64,000 bases of DNA from Leuconostocaceae bacterium ESL0723 (GTDB taxonomy: Bacteria; Bacillota; Bacilli; Lactobacillales; Lactobacillaceae), in the NCBI GenBank assembly GCA_029392055.1, contig CP113928.1:928501-992500 (forward strand). The letters run 5' to 3'. The position numbers were made by a program, and so were the translations under genes. The notes under the pieces were generated by a model. It was not told the DNA's origin. It did no database searches and saw only the letters and a list, made by a program, of their open reading frames with translations. This document shows, piece after piece, positions 8,627-17,720 of this stretch. Numbering within the stretch: the first letter of the stretch is position 1; each line of letters opens with the position of its first letter.

Positions 8627-9562
8627 CTAGCGTGTGCGCATCTTAGCACGCTTCAACCAAAACCAGGCCCACAGACCGGCCAACCAGTACTTGGGTTCCC
8701 ACTGATTGAAAAAGCCCCGTCGGATTGACCGACTGCTAAGGGCCTGGATAAAGCGCTCGGTTAGTGCTTTTTGGCCGGGCAACTTTTGGTAATCACGCCA
8801 GAGCAGAAACCAGCGGCCACTAATGGTGTGGGTTAGCTGGCGCCTGGCCTTAGCGGTCATATCAGTCTGATAATGCTGGGCCTGGTCCATTAAATAGTCC
8901 AAGGCAGCCTGGCGCATGGCAATACTATCGGCACTGACCTCACCAGTGATGGCGCCAGGGCGCATCCGGCGGTAGTGGTAGCCACAGTAGTCCACCTTTT
9001 GCCGGCGTTGGGCCAGAGCCATGATAACGGGCACAATCGCTGTATCTTCAAAATTCAGACCGGCTGGAAAGTCTAACTGGTAGTCCTCAATAAATGACTG
9101 CCGATAAGCCTTGTTCCAGGCCACCTCACCAAAACGGCGTAAGTGTTGGTCAAAATGGGTAGTTTCGATGACTGCCTGGGTCGCGGTGTTAAAGCTTTGG
9201 TAATCAAAAACTAAAACATCCAGGTCCGGTTGGCTGACAATCACTTGCTGGAGCTGACCCAGCAAGCCGGGACTGAAATAGTCATCAGCATCCAAAAACA
9301 GGAGATAGTCCCCCTGGGCCTGTTGCATGCCAAAGTTACGACTGGCTGACAACCCACCGTGTTCATGCTGGTAAAAGCGCAAGCGATCATCGGTCTGAGC
9401 CAGTTTCTGGGCCAGTTGGGCCGACCCATCGCTAGATTGGTCATCGACTAAGATGGCTTCCCAGTCCGGCCAGTCCTGGTCGGTAATCGATTTTATGGCC
9501 GTTTCCAGGTAGTTTTTAACATTGTAAACCGGAACAATGATGGAAAATAGGGGCGAGCTCAT
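8627..9562 (-). CDS. Family 2 glycosyltransferase
   Basis: About 311 residues from the ATG at 9562, which overlaps the polymerase stop as ATGA. A longer upstream frame exists, but this start leads directly into the GT2 fold (PLFSIIVPVYNVKNYLETA). Motifs: WEAILVDDQSSDGSAQLA near residue 32 and FLDADDYF near residue 85 for metal and nucleotide-sugar binding. The C-terminus is basic with Trp-rich segments and probably membrane-associated. It adds a sugar to the exopolysaccharide repeat unit; specificity is not predictable. Confidence 0.88.
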   Translation of the reverse strand: MSSPLFSIIVPVYNVKNYLETAIKSITDQDWPDWEAILVDDQSSDGSAQLAQKLAQTDDRLRFYQHEHGGLSASRNFGMQQAQGDYLLFLDADDYFSPGLLGQLQQVIVSQPDLDVLVFDYQSFNTATQAVIETTHFDQHLRRFGEVAWNKAYRQSFIEDYQLDFPAGLNFEDTAIVPVIMALAQRRQKVDYCGYHYRRMRPGAITGEVSADSIAMRQAALDYLMDQAQHYQTDMTAKARRQLTHTISGRWFLLWRDYQKLPGQKALTERFIQALSSRSIRRGFFNQWEPKYWLAGLWAWFWLKRAKMRTR

Positions 9563-10725
9563 AGGCGCAAATCCTCCGGTTGGGGCGTCCAAATATTATC
9601 ATTGTGGAAGAGATAGCTATCATAGACACTGCTGCCGCCGTTATCGAAGTTACTGGCAAAGCGGAACATCCCATAGGCTGAAACCAGGGCCACGCCCAGG
9701 TAAATCAAAAGCCGGGACTGTAACCGGGCCTTGCGAGTCACCAGGTCAATCACAATCGCGTAGGTGAAGAGGAAGTAAAAGCCGTCGCGGACCATGATGG
9801 CCGAGTTGGCAAAGAGTGAATACAGGGGTAAGAGGAGCAAGAACAGCTTGACCATCGTATTAACCCGGCGATCCTGCCATTTAATCTTGTCCCAGTTGCA
9901 AATTAAGAGCAGGTCAATGAGCAGGAATTCAGCCAGGTGCAAGAAATTTGACACCAGGCTTGAATCCCCGTACAGATTGCCACTGGCAGCCTCGTCTAAT
10001 TTCTGGCCGCCAGAACCACCAATCAGGTGGTTAGCAAAGGACAGGTACTGCAAAACGTTAACGTGTAGGAGGGTCAAAATATAGGTAGCGGAAAAAATCG
10101 CCGTGTAGATAATGACCCCTTTCTTACTGAGGCGGAGATAATTAACCAGATACACCGGCAGTAGAATCACCGCGGAAAAGTGGACCATGGCTGCAACCGT
10201 AACCAGCAGTAGATACGGGATTAGTTTTTTATGTATGATCAAGGGCACAGCCATCAAAAAGATGGCCACCGCTAGGGATTGGCGCATGTAAATAAAGGAA
10301 ACATCCAGTAAATACTTATACATGACCATCACTGCTAGGATACCTAAGTTCGTGATGTAGGGCCGGGCCACAAAGTAGAGGGTCATCCAAAAAATCAGGG
10401 CGACCGCCAGGGTCAGGCCGTAAAAATTCAGGCCCAAACTCTTAATCAGGGCGTTAAAAAAGAGCCAGCCGCTATCGCTGCCAAACAGCCCCTGCTCCGA
10501 CACTAACTTAATAAAGTGCAGGTTGGCTAAGTCCGGAGCGTTTTGAAAGTAGTAGGCATAGTTTTGGTAGTCATAACCGCCCAGATGATAACGGGTACCG
10601 GACAGGAAGACTAGCCAGAGAAAAAAGAAAAATAAAAAGAGGTCATTTAGCCGTTTTTGGCCAAACAAACCCGAGAAAAACATGGCCAGGGTCGCTACCC
10701 CAAAAGTCATAAAATAATAAAACAA
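9559..10725 (-). CDS. EpsG-family polysaccharide polymerase (Wzy-like)
   Basis: A 388-residue integral membrane protein with about 10-12 hydrophobic segments. The region FLSGTRYHLGGYDYQNYAYY (about residues 41-60) is typical of EpsG/Wzy proteins, where a periplasmic-side RxxxGxDY-like motif follows the second membrane segment. The family polymerises flipped repeat units into long chains at the outer face of the membrane. It lies between two GT2 genes, with an ATGA overlap to the downstream one and a 28-base gap to the upstream one. Confidence 0.85.
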   Translation of the reverse strand: MFYYFMTFGVATLAMFFSGLFGQKRLNDLFLFFFFLWLVFLSGTRYHLGGYDYQNYAYYFQNAPDLANLHFIKLVSEQGLFGSDSGWLFFNALIKSLGLNFYGLTLAVALIFWMTLYFVARPYITNLGILAVMVMYKYLLDVSFIYMRQSLAVAIFLMAVPLIIHKKLIPYLLLVTVAAMVHFSAVILLPVYLVNYLRLSKKGVIIYTAIFSATYILTLLHVNVLQYLSFANHLIGGSGGQKLDEAASGNLYGDSSLVSNFLHLAEFLLIDLLLICNWDKIKWQDRRVNTMVKLFLLLLPLYSLFANSAIMVRDGFYFLFTYAIVIDLVTRKARLQSRLLIYLGVALVSAYGMFRFASNFDNGGSSVYDSYLFHNDNIWTPQPEDLRL

Positions 10726-10753
10726 CGGGCCCCTCCCCTCTTTTTATCACTGA

Positions 10754-11632
10754 CTATTGCTGATTACCGTACTTACGCCACCGCCAGGCCAGAAAATCAG
10801 CCGGTAGCGCTGTTAACCAACGTAACCAAGCCGCCACCGCCAGCTTAGTCCGTAAATTTTTCGGGACAAAGTGCTGGTAAACCTGGGCAGCCAAGGCGCT
10901 CTTAAGCCGGGTGGACAGCGGAAAAACTGACCCGGTCAAGGCCTGATAATAGGTTACCATACCACGCGGTGCCTTGAGGCGCTGTTGCCGCCCCTGCTGG
11001 GTCAAACCACCGGCCTGGTAGCCACCGACTACCAAGACCCCCTGTAAATCCAGGGTGTCATAGTGGCGGGCAATTGTCTGCCAGAGCCAACCTTCCGGAA
11101 AGAAGCGTTCTCCTTGAAATTCTGGCAGGGGCCAGGCCTTTAAGACCTCGGTACGGATGGTTTCGGCAAAGTCACCCCCAATGTGGTGGGCATAGCGGTA
11201 GTCTAATTCGGAACCCAAATAACGCGCCCTAGGAAAGTGGCCCAATAAATGGCCCTGGTCATCGGCCTGTTCAAAGGTTACCGTGGCTAACTTGGGGTCA
11301 TCTAAGTAGGGTTGCCAGGCCGCTTCAATTTGCGCAATCCCGTTTTCAACCAAATAGTCATCACTGTCCACAATCACCGTAACCTGCCCCTGAATAAAGG
11401 GATGGGCATAGTTTAAGCCGGTATGCTTACCACCGTTTTCCTTGACATGGTAGTCGATACGAAAGGGTGGCTTTTTGGCCTGGAAGGCCGCCATCCGCTG
11501 GGCAGTATCATCAGTGCTACCATCATCAATCACCAGCCATTGAAAGTCGGTCTGGGTTTGCTGACAGAGGCTGTTAAAGAGCCGTTCTAGCAAATGTCCC
11601 CGGTTATAGGTCACCGTTAAAACTGTTACCAT
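10754..11632 (-). CDS. Family 2 glycosyltransferase
   Basis: About 292 residues from ATG 11632, chosen because a GGAGG ribosome binding site overlaps the end of the preceding GT4 gene and the protein then begins with the GT2 core MVTVLTVTYNRGHLLERLF. Motifs: FQWLVIDDGSTDDTAQRM near residue 30 and VIVDSDDYLVENG near residue 85. The middle part (ELDYRYAHHIGGDFAETIRT) resembles EpsE/WaaE-like glycosyltransferases, for which I cannot give a substrate. It is part of the exopolysaccharide operon. Confidence 0.88.
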   Translation of the reverse strand: MVTVLTVTYNRGHLLERLFNSLCQQTQTDFQWLVIDDGSTDDTAQRMAAFQAKKPPFRIDYHVKENGGKHTGLNYAHPFIQGQVTVIVDSDDYLVENGIAQIEAAWQPYLDDPKLATVTFEQADDQGHLLGHFPRARYLGSELDYRYAHHIGGDFAETIRTEVLKAWPLPEFQGERFFPEGWLWQTIARHYDTLDLQGVLVVGGYQAGGLTQQGRQQRLKAPRGMVTYYQALTGSVFPLSTRLKSALAAQVYQHFVPKNLRTKLAVAAWLRWLTALPADFLAWRWRKYGNQQ

Positions 11633-11633
11633 C

Positions 11634-12674
11634 TCAGCCTCCATAAATTGCCTGGAAACGGGCCACAAAGGCATCCAAATCATTGACGACGTTTGCATGC
11701 GCTGCGGCCGCCCGCCCCTTGCGGGCCCGGTAATCGTCATCGGAAAGCAGGGCAATCAGTTCCGTTACAATGGCCGCATCATCTTCACTGGCCAAGCCAA
11801 CCTGGTCATTCACCAGGTTTTTGAGGCCCCCGACCGGAGTTGTCACGACTGGTAGACCTAGCAGTTCCATTTCTAAAACGGCAATCCCAAAGCCTTCGTA
11901 ACGGGACAGGAGGGCCCCAACTTTAGCCGCTCGCAGATAAGGATAGGGATTGGCCTGGTAGCCCAACCGTTTCACGTTGTGGCCCAAGTCCATATCCTTA
12001 ATTTGTTGATCCAAGGCCGCCGCCAGCGGTCCTTGACCAATTAAGGCCACCTGGATATCAGGCAACACTTCACGAACCTGAGCTAACAGGTTTAACAGGC
12101 GGTCAAGCCCCTTCTGGGGCACCAGTCGACCGACCACCACCACATCAAGCGACGCAACCGTAAAACGCTGGCTCTGCGCCAAAATCCAGGGGGTGTTGAC
12201 CACGTTACCGACCACTTTTGCCCGACGGGCCAGCGCCCGGTGAAACCAGGCTTCATCAATCACAGCCTGCGAAACCACCACTACTTGATCGTAGGCCGGT
12301 AAGCTCAGCCAGTACAGGACCGACAAGGGACTGAGCTGTCGTAGACGGGGATCATTGTTGTGCAGGTGGGAAATCACCCGCCCACCATAGCGATGGATAT
12401 AAGGCGCACTCACGGCCGTTGCCAGGCTAGCGGTAAAGTCATGGGCGTGGACAATATCGGGGTGGTAGCGCTTGACTACCGTCCGCAGTGACCGCACCGA
12501 CAAGGAGTCAATGTTCAGATGCTCGATGCCGTGCTCGGCCAAAACTTCGTTAATTTCTCCGTCCGGGGAAACATAGACATGATGGTAGCCGGACACCAGA
12601 CTGGCGATGTTAATCACCACGTTTTCAGCACCAGAATAGTTACCGGTGTTTAGGAAGTGAAAAACCTTTTGCAT
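11634..12674 (-). CDS. Family 4 glycosyltransferase
   Basis: A 346-residue retaining GT-B glycosyltransferase. An N-terminal acceptor domain (FHFLNTGNYSGAENVVINIA) is followed by a C-terminal nucleotide-sugar domain with VVVGRLVPQKGLDRLLNLL near residue 180 and the E-x7-E motif in SRYEGFGIAVLEMELLGLPV near residue 260. It belongs to the GT4 branch that includes galactosyl- and N-acetylhexosaminyl-transferases of capsule loci. It starts 11 bases after the next GT4 gene ends. Confidence 0.9.
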   Translation of the reverse strand: MQKVFHFLNTGNYSGAENVVINIASLVSGYHHVYVSPDGEINEVLAEHGIEHLNIDSLSVRSLRTVVKRYHPDIVHAHDFTASLATAVSAPYIHRYGGRVISHLHNNDPRLRQLSPLSVLYWLSLPAYDQVVVVSQAVIDEAWFHRALARRAKVVGNVVNTPWILAQSQRFTVASLDVVVVGRLVPQKGLDRLLNLLAQVREVLPDIQVALIGQGPLAAALDQQIKDMDLGHNVKRLGYQANPYPYLRAAKVGALLSRYEGFGIAVLEMELLGLPVVTTPVGGLKNLVNDQVGLASEDDAAIVTELIALLSDDDYRARKGRAAAAHANVVNDLDAFVARFQAIYGG

Positions 12675-12685
12675 GCAAAACCTTC

Positions 12686-13834
12686 CTAATTTTCTTTCAT
12701 CCCTTGGAAAATGGTTGCCATCTGTTGATCAATGGCGTGGTAGTCAAACTGCTGAGCAGCAGCCTGGGCCTGTTCACCCATGGCCTTGGCCCGCGGCAAA
12801 ATCTTAGTCAGACCTGCTTCCAGACCAGCCAAGTCATTATCTCTAAAAGGATAGCCGGTTTGACCGGGGGTCATGTAATCGGCAATCCCCCGGACTTGGG
12901 CATACAGGAGGGGCAGCCCAGCGGCCATTGCCTCCATGCCTGCCACCATCAAACCCTCGTAACGGGATGGGAAGACCGCCACCTCGGCAAGGTGGTAAAG
13001 GTCTCCCACGTCAGTGCGGTACCCAAGCAAATGCACCCGCTGACTGAGACCTAGTTCATCAATTAATTGCACCAGGGCGGCCTGTTGGTCGCCAATCCCG
13101 ACAATCAGATAGTGCAGGTCAGTCTGGTCACTGTTCGCCAGGGCCCGAATCACCAGCTGGTGGTTCTTGCGGCGGGACAACTCCCCCACTGAGATCAACA
13201 CTCGCGTCTTTTCAGGTAATTGCAAGGACCGTCGCAGGGCCTGTAGTTTTTCGGCCGAGCGCGGCTTGGCAAAGGCCTGATAAGCAATACCTACACCAGG
13301 TACCTGAACCACTTCGCCAGCATGAAAGTGTTGCTGAGCTAACTGAGTATCCTCGTCATTGATGGTCACTAAGACCTTGGTCCAACGACTTAATAACTTT
13401 TCAATCGGATAGTATAGGCACCAATTCTGCCAGGGGCCACCCCGGTAGAATTGGAAACCATGGGCAAAATAAAGCACTGGTAGGCGGTAGTAGCGAGCTA
13501 CCAACCGACTAAAAACACTGGCCAAGGCTGCCTGAGTATAGACAAAGTCAAAATCCCGACCCCGCATTAAGTCGCGCAGCTGCCGGATTGCTCGCAGGTT
13601 TTGTAAGGGACGGCCGACACCGCGACCAAAGTCAACCTGATGCCAGGAAACGTTTTTCTCTGTTAACTCGGCCTTTAAATCCTGGGCCTGATCCTGGGTA
13701 ATGGTGCCGGGTTGGTCAAAGTTCGCCGCCACGGCCACCTGGTAGCCAGCTGCCTGCAGCAGGGCGATGTTTCGCATCGTAAACTGTAAAATCATCGACG
13801 CGGTCGAACTGACAATTAATACTTTGGCAGACAT
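12686..13834 (-). CDS. Family 4 glycosyltransferase
   Basis: About 382 residues from ATG 13834, preferred over an upstream in-frame start because a GAGG ribosome binding site precedes it and the protein then opens with MSAKVLIVSSTASMILQF. It is a GT-B enzyme of the EpsD/CapM type: acceptor domain to about residue 190, ISVGELSRRKNHQLVIRAL near residue 215 and the E-x7-E segment FPSRYEGLMVAGMEAMAAGL near residue 290. It lies directly behind the priming transferase, so it may add the second sugar of the repeat unit; this is inference from position. Confidence 0.9.
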   Translation of the reverse strand: MSAKVLIVSSTASMILQFTMRNIALLQAAGYQVAVAANFDQPGTITQDQAQDLKAELTEKNVSWHQVDFGRGVGRPLQNLRAIRQLRDLMRGRDFDFVYTQAALASVFSRLVARYYRLPVLYFAHGFQFYRGGPWQNWCLYYPIEKLLSRWTKVLVTINDEDTQLAQQHFHAGEVVQVPGVGIAYQAFAKPRSAEKLQALRRSLQLPEKTRVLISVGELSRRKNHQLVIRALANSDQTDLHYLIVGIGDQQAALVQLIDELGLSQRVHLLGYRTDVGDLYHLAEVAVFPSRYEGLMVAGMEAMAAGLPLLYAQVRGIADYMTPGQTGYPFRDNDLAGLEAGLTKILPRAKAMGEQAQAAAQQFDYHAIDQQMATIFQGMKEN

Positions 13835-13855
13835 GTAAACCTCATCATCGACCAC

Positions 13856-14536
13856 TTAGCTCTTAAAGATATTTTCGGCTTTCAGAACCGTGGTTACGGT
13901 CTGAACCAAAATTTTAAAATCAAAACCAAAGCTTACCTGGTGAGCATATTCAGCATCATAGGCAGCCTTTTGCCGGTCGGTAATGTTATTACGACCTGAA
14001 ATCTGGGCTAGACCGGTAATCCCAGGACGAACCTGGTCAGCCCCAGAAGCTTTCCGTAGATCCAAAACAACCTGGTCAACGGCAGCCAAGGGACGTGGGC
14101 CCACAAAGCTCATGTCACCCTTTAAGACATTTAGTAGCTGAGGGAGTTCGTCAATCGAGAACTTCCGCAGGAACAGTCCCAAGGGTGTAATGTAATCCTT
14201 CATGTCGGCATACTTACGATTTGAGGTTTCCGGCGCATTTACTTTCATCGTCCTAAACTTATAGACCGTAAATACCCGCGAATAACGACCATAGCGTTGC
14301 TGCTTAAAGAGCACTGGGCCCGGTGAGGTCAACTTAACGGCTAGGGCGACCATTAGCAGTGGGATTAAACCCAGAATCAAGGTAATTAGGGCCACGGTAA
14401 AATCAATACTGCGCTTGACGTAGTTATCGTAAATAACGTGTGACCGTCCCCTCTGGTTCCTTGGCTGTAAAAGGCCGTAGTTTGCTGAAACTGGTCCAAC
14501 TTGGCGGTGGCAAATGTTTGCAATAAAGTTTGTCAT
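13856..14536 (-). CDS. Priming sugar-phosphate transferase (polyprenyl-phosphate hexose-1-P transferase)
   Basis: A 226-residue bacterial sugar transferase that starts repeat-unit synthesis by moving a sugar-1-phosphate onto undecaprenyl phosphate. After about 35 variable residues it shows the family landmarks: YVKRSIDFTVALITLILGL (membrane re-entrant helix), PGPVLFKQQRYGRYSRVFTV near residue 75, KFRTMKV, FSIDELPQLLNVLKGDMSFV near residue 148, and GPRPL followed by PGITGLAQISGRN. It lacks the multi-spanning N-terminal domain of WcaJ types, so it is the short form usual in lactic acid bacteria. A GGAGG site precedes the ATG. The sugar is not predictable. Confidence 0.92.
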   Translation of the reverse strand: MTNFIANICHRQVGPVSANYGLLQPRNQRGRSHVIYDNYVKRSIDFTVALITLILGLIPLLMVALAVKLTSPGPVLFKQQRYGRYSRVFTVYKFRTMKVNAPETSNRKYADMKDYITPLGLFLRKFSIDELPQLLNVLKGDMSFVGPRPLAAVDQVVLDLRKASGADQVRPGITGLAQISGRNNITDRQKAAYDAEYAHQVSFGFDFKILVQTVTTVLKAENIFKS

Positions 14537-14581
14537 AAACTTACCTCCTTCAGTGACCGTGGTTACATTGGTATGGCTGAT

Positions 14582-15319
14582 TTAAGAATCTGAGTAGCGT
14601 TGTACGCGGGTTTCTCCGACAGCATGATTTGGTTCAGTTAGTGGTGTAATCTTACCCTGCTTATCAGCTGGATTATCAGGGTAACCGTCATCCTGCCCTG
14701 CTTGCCAAAGGAAGCGGATCAGGTAGACCGCAAAGGCTAAGACCAGACCAATCACAAATCCTAAGAAAGTCATCCGCTTAATTTTAGGACTAATTGGTTG
14801 GTTGTTCGGGGTCGCCTTAGAAATCACGGTGACACTCTTACCATCCATAACTTGAGCAATCTCAGACTGGAAAACCCGGGCAACCTCATTGGCAACATCA
14901 GCTGCCAAACGAGGACTGGGCGCCTTAGCGTTAATACTGAAAACTTGAGAATTGTTCTGGCTGGCTGTGTTCACCATCTTAGACACATCGCCACCAGTTA
15001 AACCCGGATAGTAACGGGGATTATCAGAACTCCAAGTTGACAGGTTCTGGGCCACCTTGTTGCTAATGACTGGCCGACTAATAATATCCTTATAGGTATT
15101 AATAATGGCCACGGCGGCCTGTTGTTCATCGTTGGTGCTGTCCTGGTGGTCATCTTTTTTGTTGACCAGGAGGGAAACAGTGGCCTGGTACTGTGGTGTT
15201 ACAAAAACCTTCGCATAGGCGAAAAATGCTAAAGCAAATAGGAAAGCAATCGCTAAAATCTTTAGCCATTCCCGCCGCACCATTTTCACAAGGAGTTTTA
15301 GGTCAAAAATGTTTTCCAT
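14582..15319 (-). CDS. Chain-length determinant protein (Wzz/CapA-like)
   Basis: A 245-residue Wzz-family polysaccharide co-polymerase. It has a membrane segment at residues 17-37 (ILAIAFLFALAFFAYAKVFV), an extracytoplasmic loop of about 130 residues, and a second membrane segment near 183-203 after the Pro-rich NNQPISPKIKR. In Gram-positive capsule systems this protein works with a separate BY-kinase, but no kinase, phosphatase or LytR regulator gene is present next to it. It is the first gene of the exopolysaccharide run, 51 bases after map ends. I see no strong promoter in that gap, so co-transcription with map is possible. Confidence 0.9.
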   Translation of the reverse strand: MENIFDLKLLVKMVRREWLKILAIAFLFALAFFAYAKVFVTPQYQATVSLLVNKKDDHQDSTNDEQQAAVAIINTYKDIISRPVISNKVAQNLSTWSSDNPRYYPGLTGGDVSKMVNTASQNNSQVFSINAKAPSPRLAADVANEVARVFQSEIAQVMDGKSVTVISKATPNNQPISPKIKRMTFLGFVIGLVLAFAVYLIRFLWQAGQDDGYPDNPADKQGKITPLTEPNHAVGETRVQRYSDS

Positions 15320-15370
15320 TATTTATTCTTCCATTCGTTTCACTCAGGAAGTCCAGTTGACCCAGCTAGC

Positions 15371-16159
15371 TCACAGGTACTTGGCATCAAGTTCCGGATC
15401 CTGACTGGTCAAAATCTTGGGACCGTCCTTGGTGATGGCTAGAGTGTGTTCGTACTGGGCTGACCAAGAGCCATCCGCAGTCCGCACTGTCCAACCATCT
15501 TCGGGGGTTTCGTCGGTCGTGACTTCCCAGCCACCGAGATTAATCATTGGTTCAATTGTAATCGTCATCCCCTCGCGCAGGCGGAGACCGTGGCCGGCCT
15601 TACCATAATGCGGCACTTGGGGTTCTTCGTGCATAGTTGGCCCAACGCCATGACCGATGTACTGACGAACATCACCATAATGGTGCTGGTTCTCAGTGTA
15701 GTCTTGGATAACGGCACCAATATCGCCGATTCGATTACCAATCACGGCCTGGTCAATTCCCAGATAGAGGGATTTCTTAGCAACCCGCATTAGCTCTTTA
15801 ACTTCAGGGCTGACCTCGCCAACCGCATAAGACCACGCTGAGTCAGAAACAGCGCCGTCCAAACCAACGACCGTGTCAACCTTGACTAGGTCACCGTTCT
15901 TTAACTTAAGACCCTTACGGGGCAGACCGTGGGCCACCTCGTTATTAACACTGATTGTTGTGGCGTACTTGAAACCTTCAAAACCAATTTGCAGTGGGAC
16001 GCCACCGTGGCTTTCAATATATTCCCGACACTTCGTTTCGATTTCCCAGGTATCAATACCGGGCTTGATTAAATCGCGCAGCATCAAATGCATGCCGGCA
16101 ATGATGGCGCCGGACTTGCGCATCGCCTCGATTTCACGTGGTGATTTTAAACTGATCAT
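15371..16159 (-). CDS. map: Type I methionine aminopeptidase
   Basis: A 262-residue dinuclear-metal peptidase removing the N-terminal Met from new proteins. Visible metal ligands and motifs of the M24A fold: KVDTVVGLDGAVSDSAWSYA (first Asp pair), YIGHGVGPTMHEEPQVPHYG near residue 168 (catalytic His), TITIEPMINLGG near residue 201 and YEHTLAITKDG near the C-terminus. Length is normal. A minus-strand TATACT lies about 35 bases upstream with a GAGAGGGG ribosome binding site. Confidence 0.95.
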   Translation of the reverse strand: MISLKSPREIEAMRKSGAIIAGMHLMLRDLIKPGIDTWEIETKCREYIESHGGVPLQIGFEGFKYATTISVNNEVAHGLPRKGLKLKNGDLVKVDTVVGLDGAVSDSAWSYAVGEVSPEVKELMRVAKKSLYLGIDQAVIGNRIGDIGAVIQDYTENQHHYGDVRQYIGHGVGPTMHEEPQVPHYGKAGHGLRLREGMTITIEPMINLGGWEVTTDETPEDGWTVRTADGSWSAQYEHTLAITKDGPKILTSQDPELDAKYL

Positions 16160-16295
16160 GAGTTCACCCCTCTCTCAGTAAATCTAATTACTGGTTAGTA
16201 TAGCATTAAAATTTTTGTAAAAAATTTCATTCATTTAAAAATATTGTCACAAAAAAGTCATTTTATTACATTTTCTTAGCAAAAATGGGCAGTAA

Positions 16296-16326
16296 AAAAC
16301 GCCACCGTAATGGCAGCGTCTTTGTT
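16296..16326 (-). terminator. Terminator of the LPxTG stalk protein gene
   Basis: On the minus strand a GACGCTGCC/GGTGGCGTT stem with G-U pairs and a 5-base loop is followed by TTTTTT, about 30 bases after the stop. Confidence 0.75.
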
Positions 16327-16352
16327 AAAGTCAGAAGACTTCAATTTAAATC

Positions 16353-17369
16353 TTAGTGCTTGCGCTTGTAAACCATTGCACCGAAGGCAGCGGCAACTGA
16401 AGCAGCAGCAAGGGCTACCACACCAGCTTCGTTGTTAGCAGCCTTGGCACCAGTTTCAGGCAATGCTGAAGGGGTGTTAGCAGCTGGCGTTGCTGGAGTT
16501 GCAGCAGGCGTTGCGGCTGGAGTAGCTGGCGTCGTACTTGGGTTAGTAGTAGGCGTTGGCTGTGGTGCTGGAGTTGGCTGTGGAGCAGGCGTTGGGTTTG
16601 GAGTTGGAGTTGGAGCAGGCGCAGGGATAGTAGTAGTCGTCTGCGTAGTCTTAACTGAACCAACCAAAACGTTAGACCAAATCAAGTCACCGTCAGGAGT
16701 TGATGCTGAACCACGGTCGTTACCTGCATCTGCCTGTTCCACGTGCAAGGCGTAAACCTTACCAGCTTCAGGAGTGAAAGTAATCTGACCAACAACGTTA
16801 CCAGCCTTGTCAGCACTCAAAGTCAATGGGTTTGAGGCAGTAGCTGATGAGTCCAAAACAGTACCGTTAGGTCCATCAGATGAACCAGCAGCAGTAGTCA
16901 ACCAAACCTTCAAGTCACCGTTTGCAGGATCCTGTTGGTTAGCCAATTCTGGGTAGTTAGTAGTACGAGTACCAACCACGTACAAAGTCTTTGACTGTCC
17001 AGGAGTGAAACCGCTGTCCTGATCAGTGTTGTACAGGTTAACATCTTCGTTGATACCACTTGCAGGTACCTTAGTCTGTGATGAACCAGTGTTAGTTACA
17101 GGCGTGTTAGTCGTCTGAGTAACAGTCTTTGAACCATCAGCGTTAGTGGTGGTTGCAGTAGTAGTTTCTGATCCGTCAGCGTTCTTAACAGTACCATCGG
17201 CAGGTGCTGCAGTAGTTGAAGCTGCTGCAGTTGAGTCTGCTGAAGTAGTGTCGTCAGCGTTAGCTGAAGCAAGAGCTGCAGGGGCAAAAGCCAAAGCAGC
17301 GGCACCAGCAACAACCCAGACCTTACCAGACTTGAACATCTTGAAACGATCGTTAGTAGTTACGTTCAT
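16353..17369 (-). CDS. LPxTG-anchored surface protein with KxYKxGKxW-type signal peptide
   Basis: 338 residues. The N-terminus carries KMFKSGKVW (residues 10-18), a Y-to-F variant of the KxYKxGKxW signal motif, then a hydrophobic core and a likely cleavage site after ASANA or a nearby Ala. Residues 40-100 are Ala/Thr/Ser-rich. About 110-235 form a compact domain I do not recognise (from EDVNLYNTDQDSGFTPGQSK to DLIWSNVLVGSVKT). About 240-300 form a Pro/Thr/Ala stalk of PTPAPQ-like repeats. Then come LPETG, a hydrophobic segment and a KRKH tail for sortase anchoring. KxYKxGKxW signals are typical of accessory Sec substrates, and asp/gtf genes lie at 35-41 kb. A GGAGGAG site precedes the ATG. 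Ligand unknown. Confidence 0.88.
   Translation of the reverse strand: MNVTTNDRFKMFKSGKVWVVAGAAALAFAPAALASANADDTTSADSTAAASTTAAPADGTVKNADGSETTTATTTNADGSKTVTQTTNTPVTNTGSSQTKVPASGINEDVNLYNTDQDSGFTPGQSKTLYVVGTRTTNYPELANQQDPANGDLKVWLTTAAGSSDGPNGTVLDSSATASNPLTLSADKAGNVVGQITFTPEAGKVYALHVEQADAGNDRGSASTPDGDLIWSNVLVGSVKTTQTTTTIPAPAPTPTPNPTPAPQPTPAPQPTPTTNPSTTPATPAATPAATPATPAANTPSALPETGAKAANNEAGVVALAAASVAAAFGAMVYKRKH
16465..16635 (-). repeat. Pro/Thr/Ala-coding tandem repeat
   Basis: Imperfect short repeats coding for PTPAPQ and PATPAA units in the stalk of the LPxTG protein. Long non-coding open frames on the opposite strand and in frame +2 arise from this low-complexity DNA. Confidence 0.75.
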
Positions 17370-17487
17370 ATTTCTTTCTCCTCCATGTATTCCATGAATT
17401 CTAATTTATGCAACCTTTTCCGCCCAACCACTAGAGCCAGGCCGCGGCGTGCTTACCTCCGCGTATGTAATATCTTACAACAAATTC

Positions 17488-17493
17488 ATTATA
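17488..17493 (-). promoter_or_regulatory. -10 element of the LPxTG stalk protein gene
   Basis: Minus-strand TATAAT preceded by GCGT; the region 17 bases upstream is only T-rich, so the -35 is weak. The predicted 5' leader is about 110 bases. Confidence 0.5.
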
Positions 17494-17691
17494 ACGCATA
17501 ACGAATATAAAAAACACCAAATTACAGAAAATATCACTGAATCTGTCACTTTTTTGCAACATATTACGTAACAATTGACATAATATCAAAAATTTATTGA
17601 AAATTCAGGCCCTTTTACGGTCAAATGTCACTTTTGCTCCCCTTCCATATATACTTTTCTACTATAGAAGATAATTAAACCAATTTTCAAA

Positions 17692-17720
17692 TTGACAAAA
17701 GGCCCCTTTGTTACCATAAT
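17692..17720 (+). promoter_or_regulatory. Sigma-70-type promoter of the CsbD-like gene
   Basis: TTGACA at 17692-17697, a 17-base spacer and CATAAT at 17715-17720. The ribosome binding site AAAGGAG and ATG (17756) follow at a normal distance. Confidence 0.8.

Noticed and set aside
16432-16755. 107-residue plus-strand frame rich in Ala, Gly and Val
   Set aside because: It is the complement of the Pro/Thr repeat of the LPxTG gene; low-complexity DNA lacks stops in several frames and there is no ribosome binding site.
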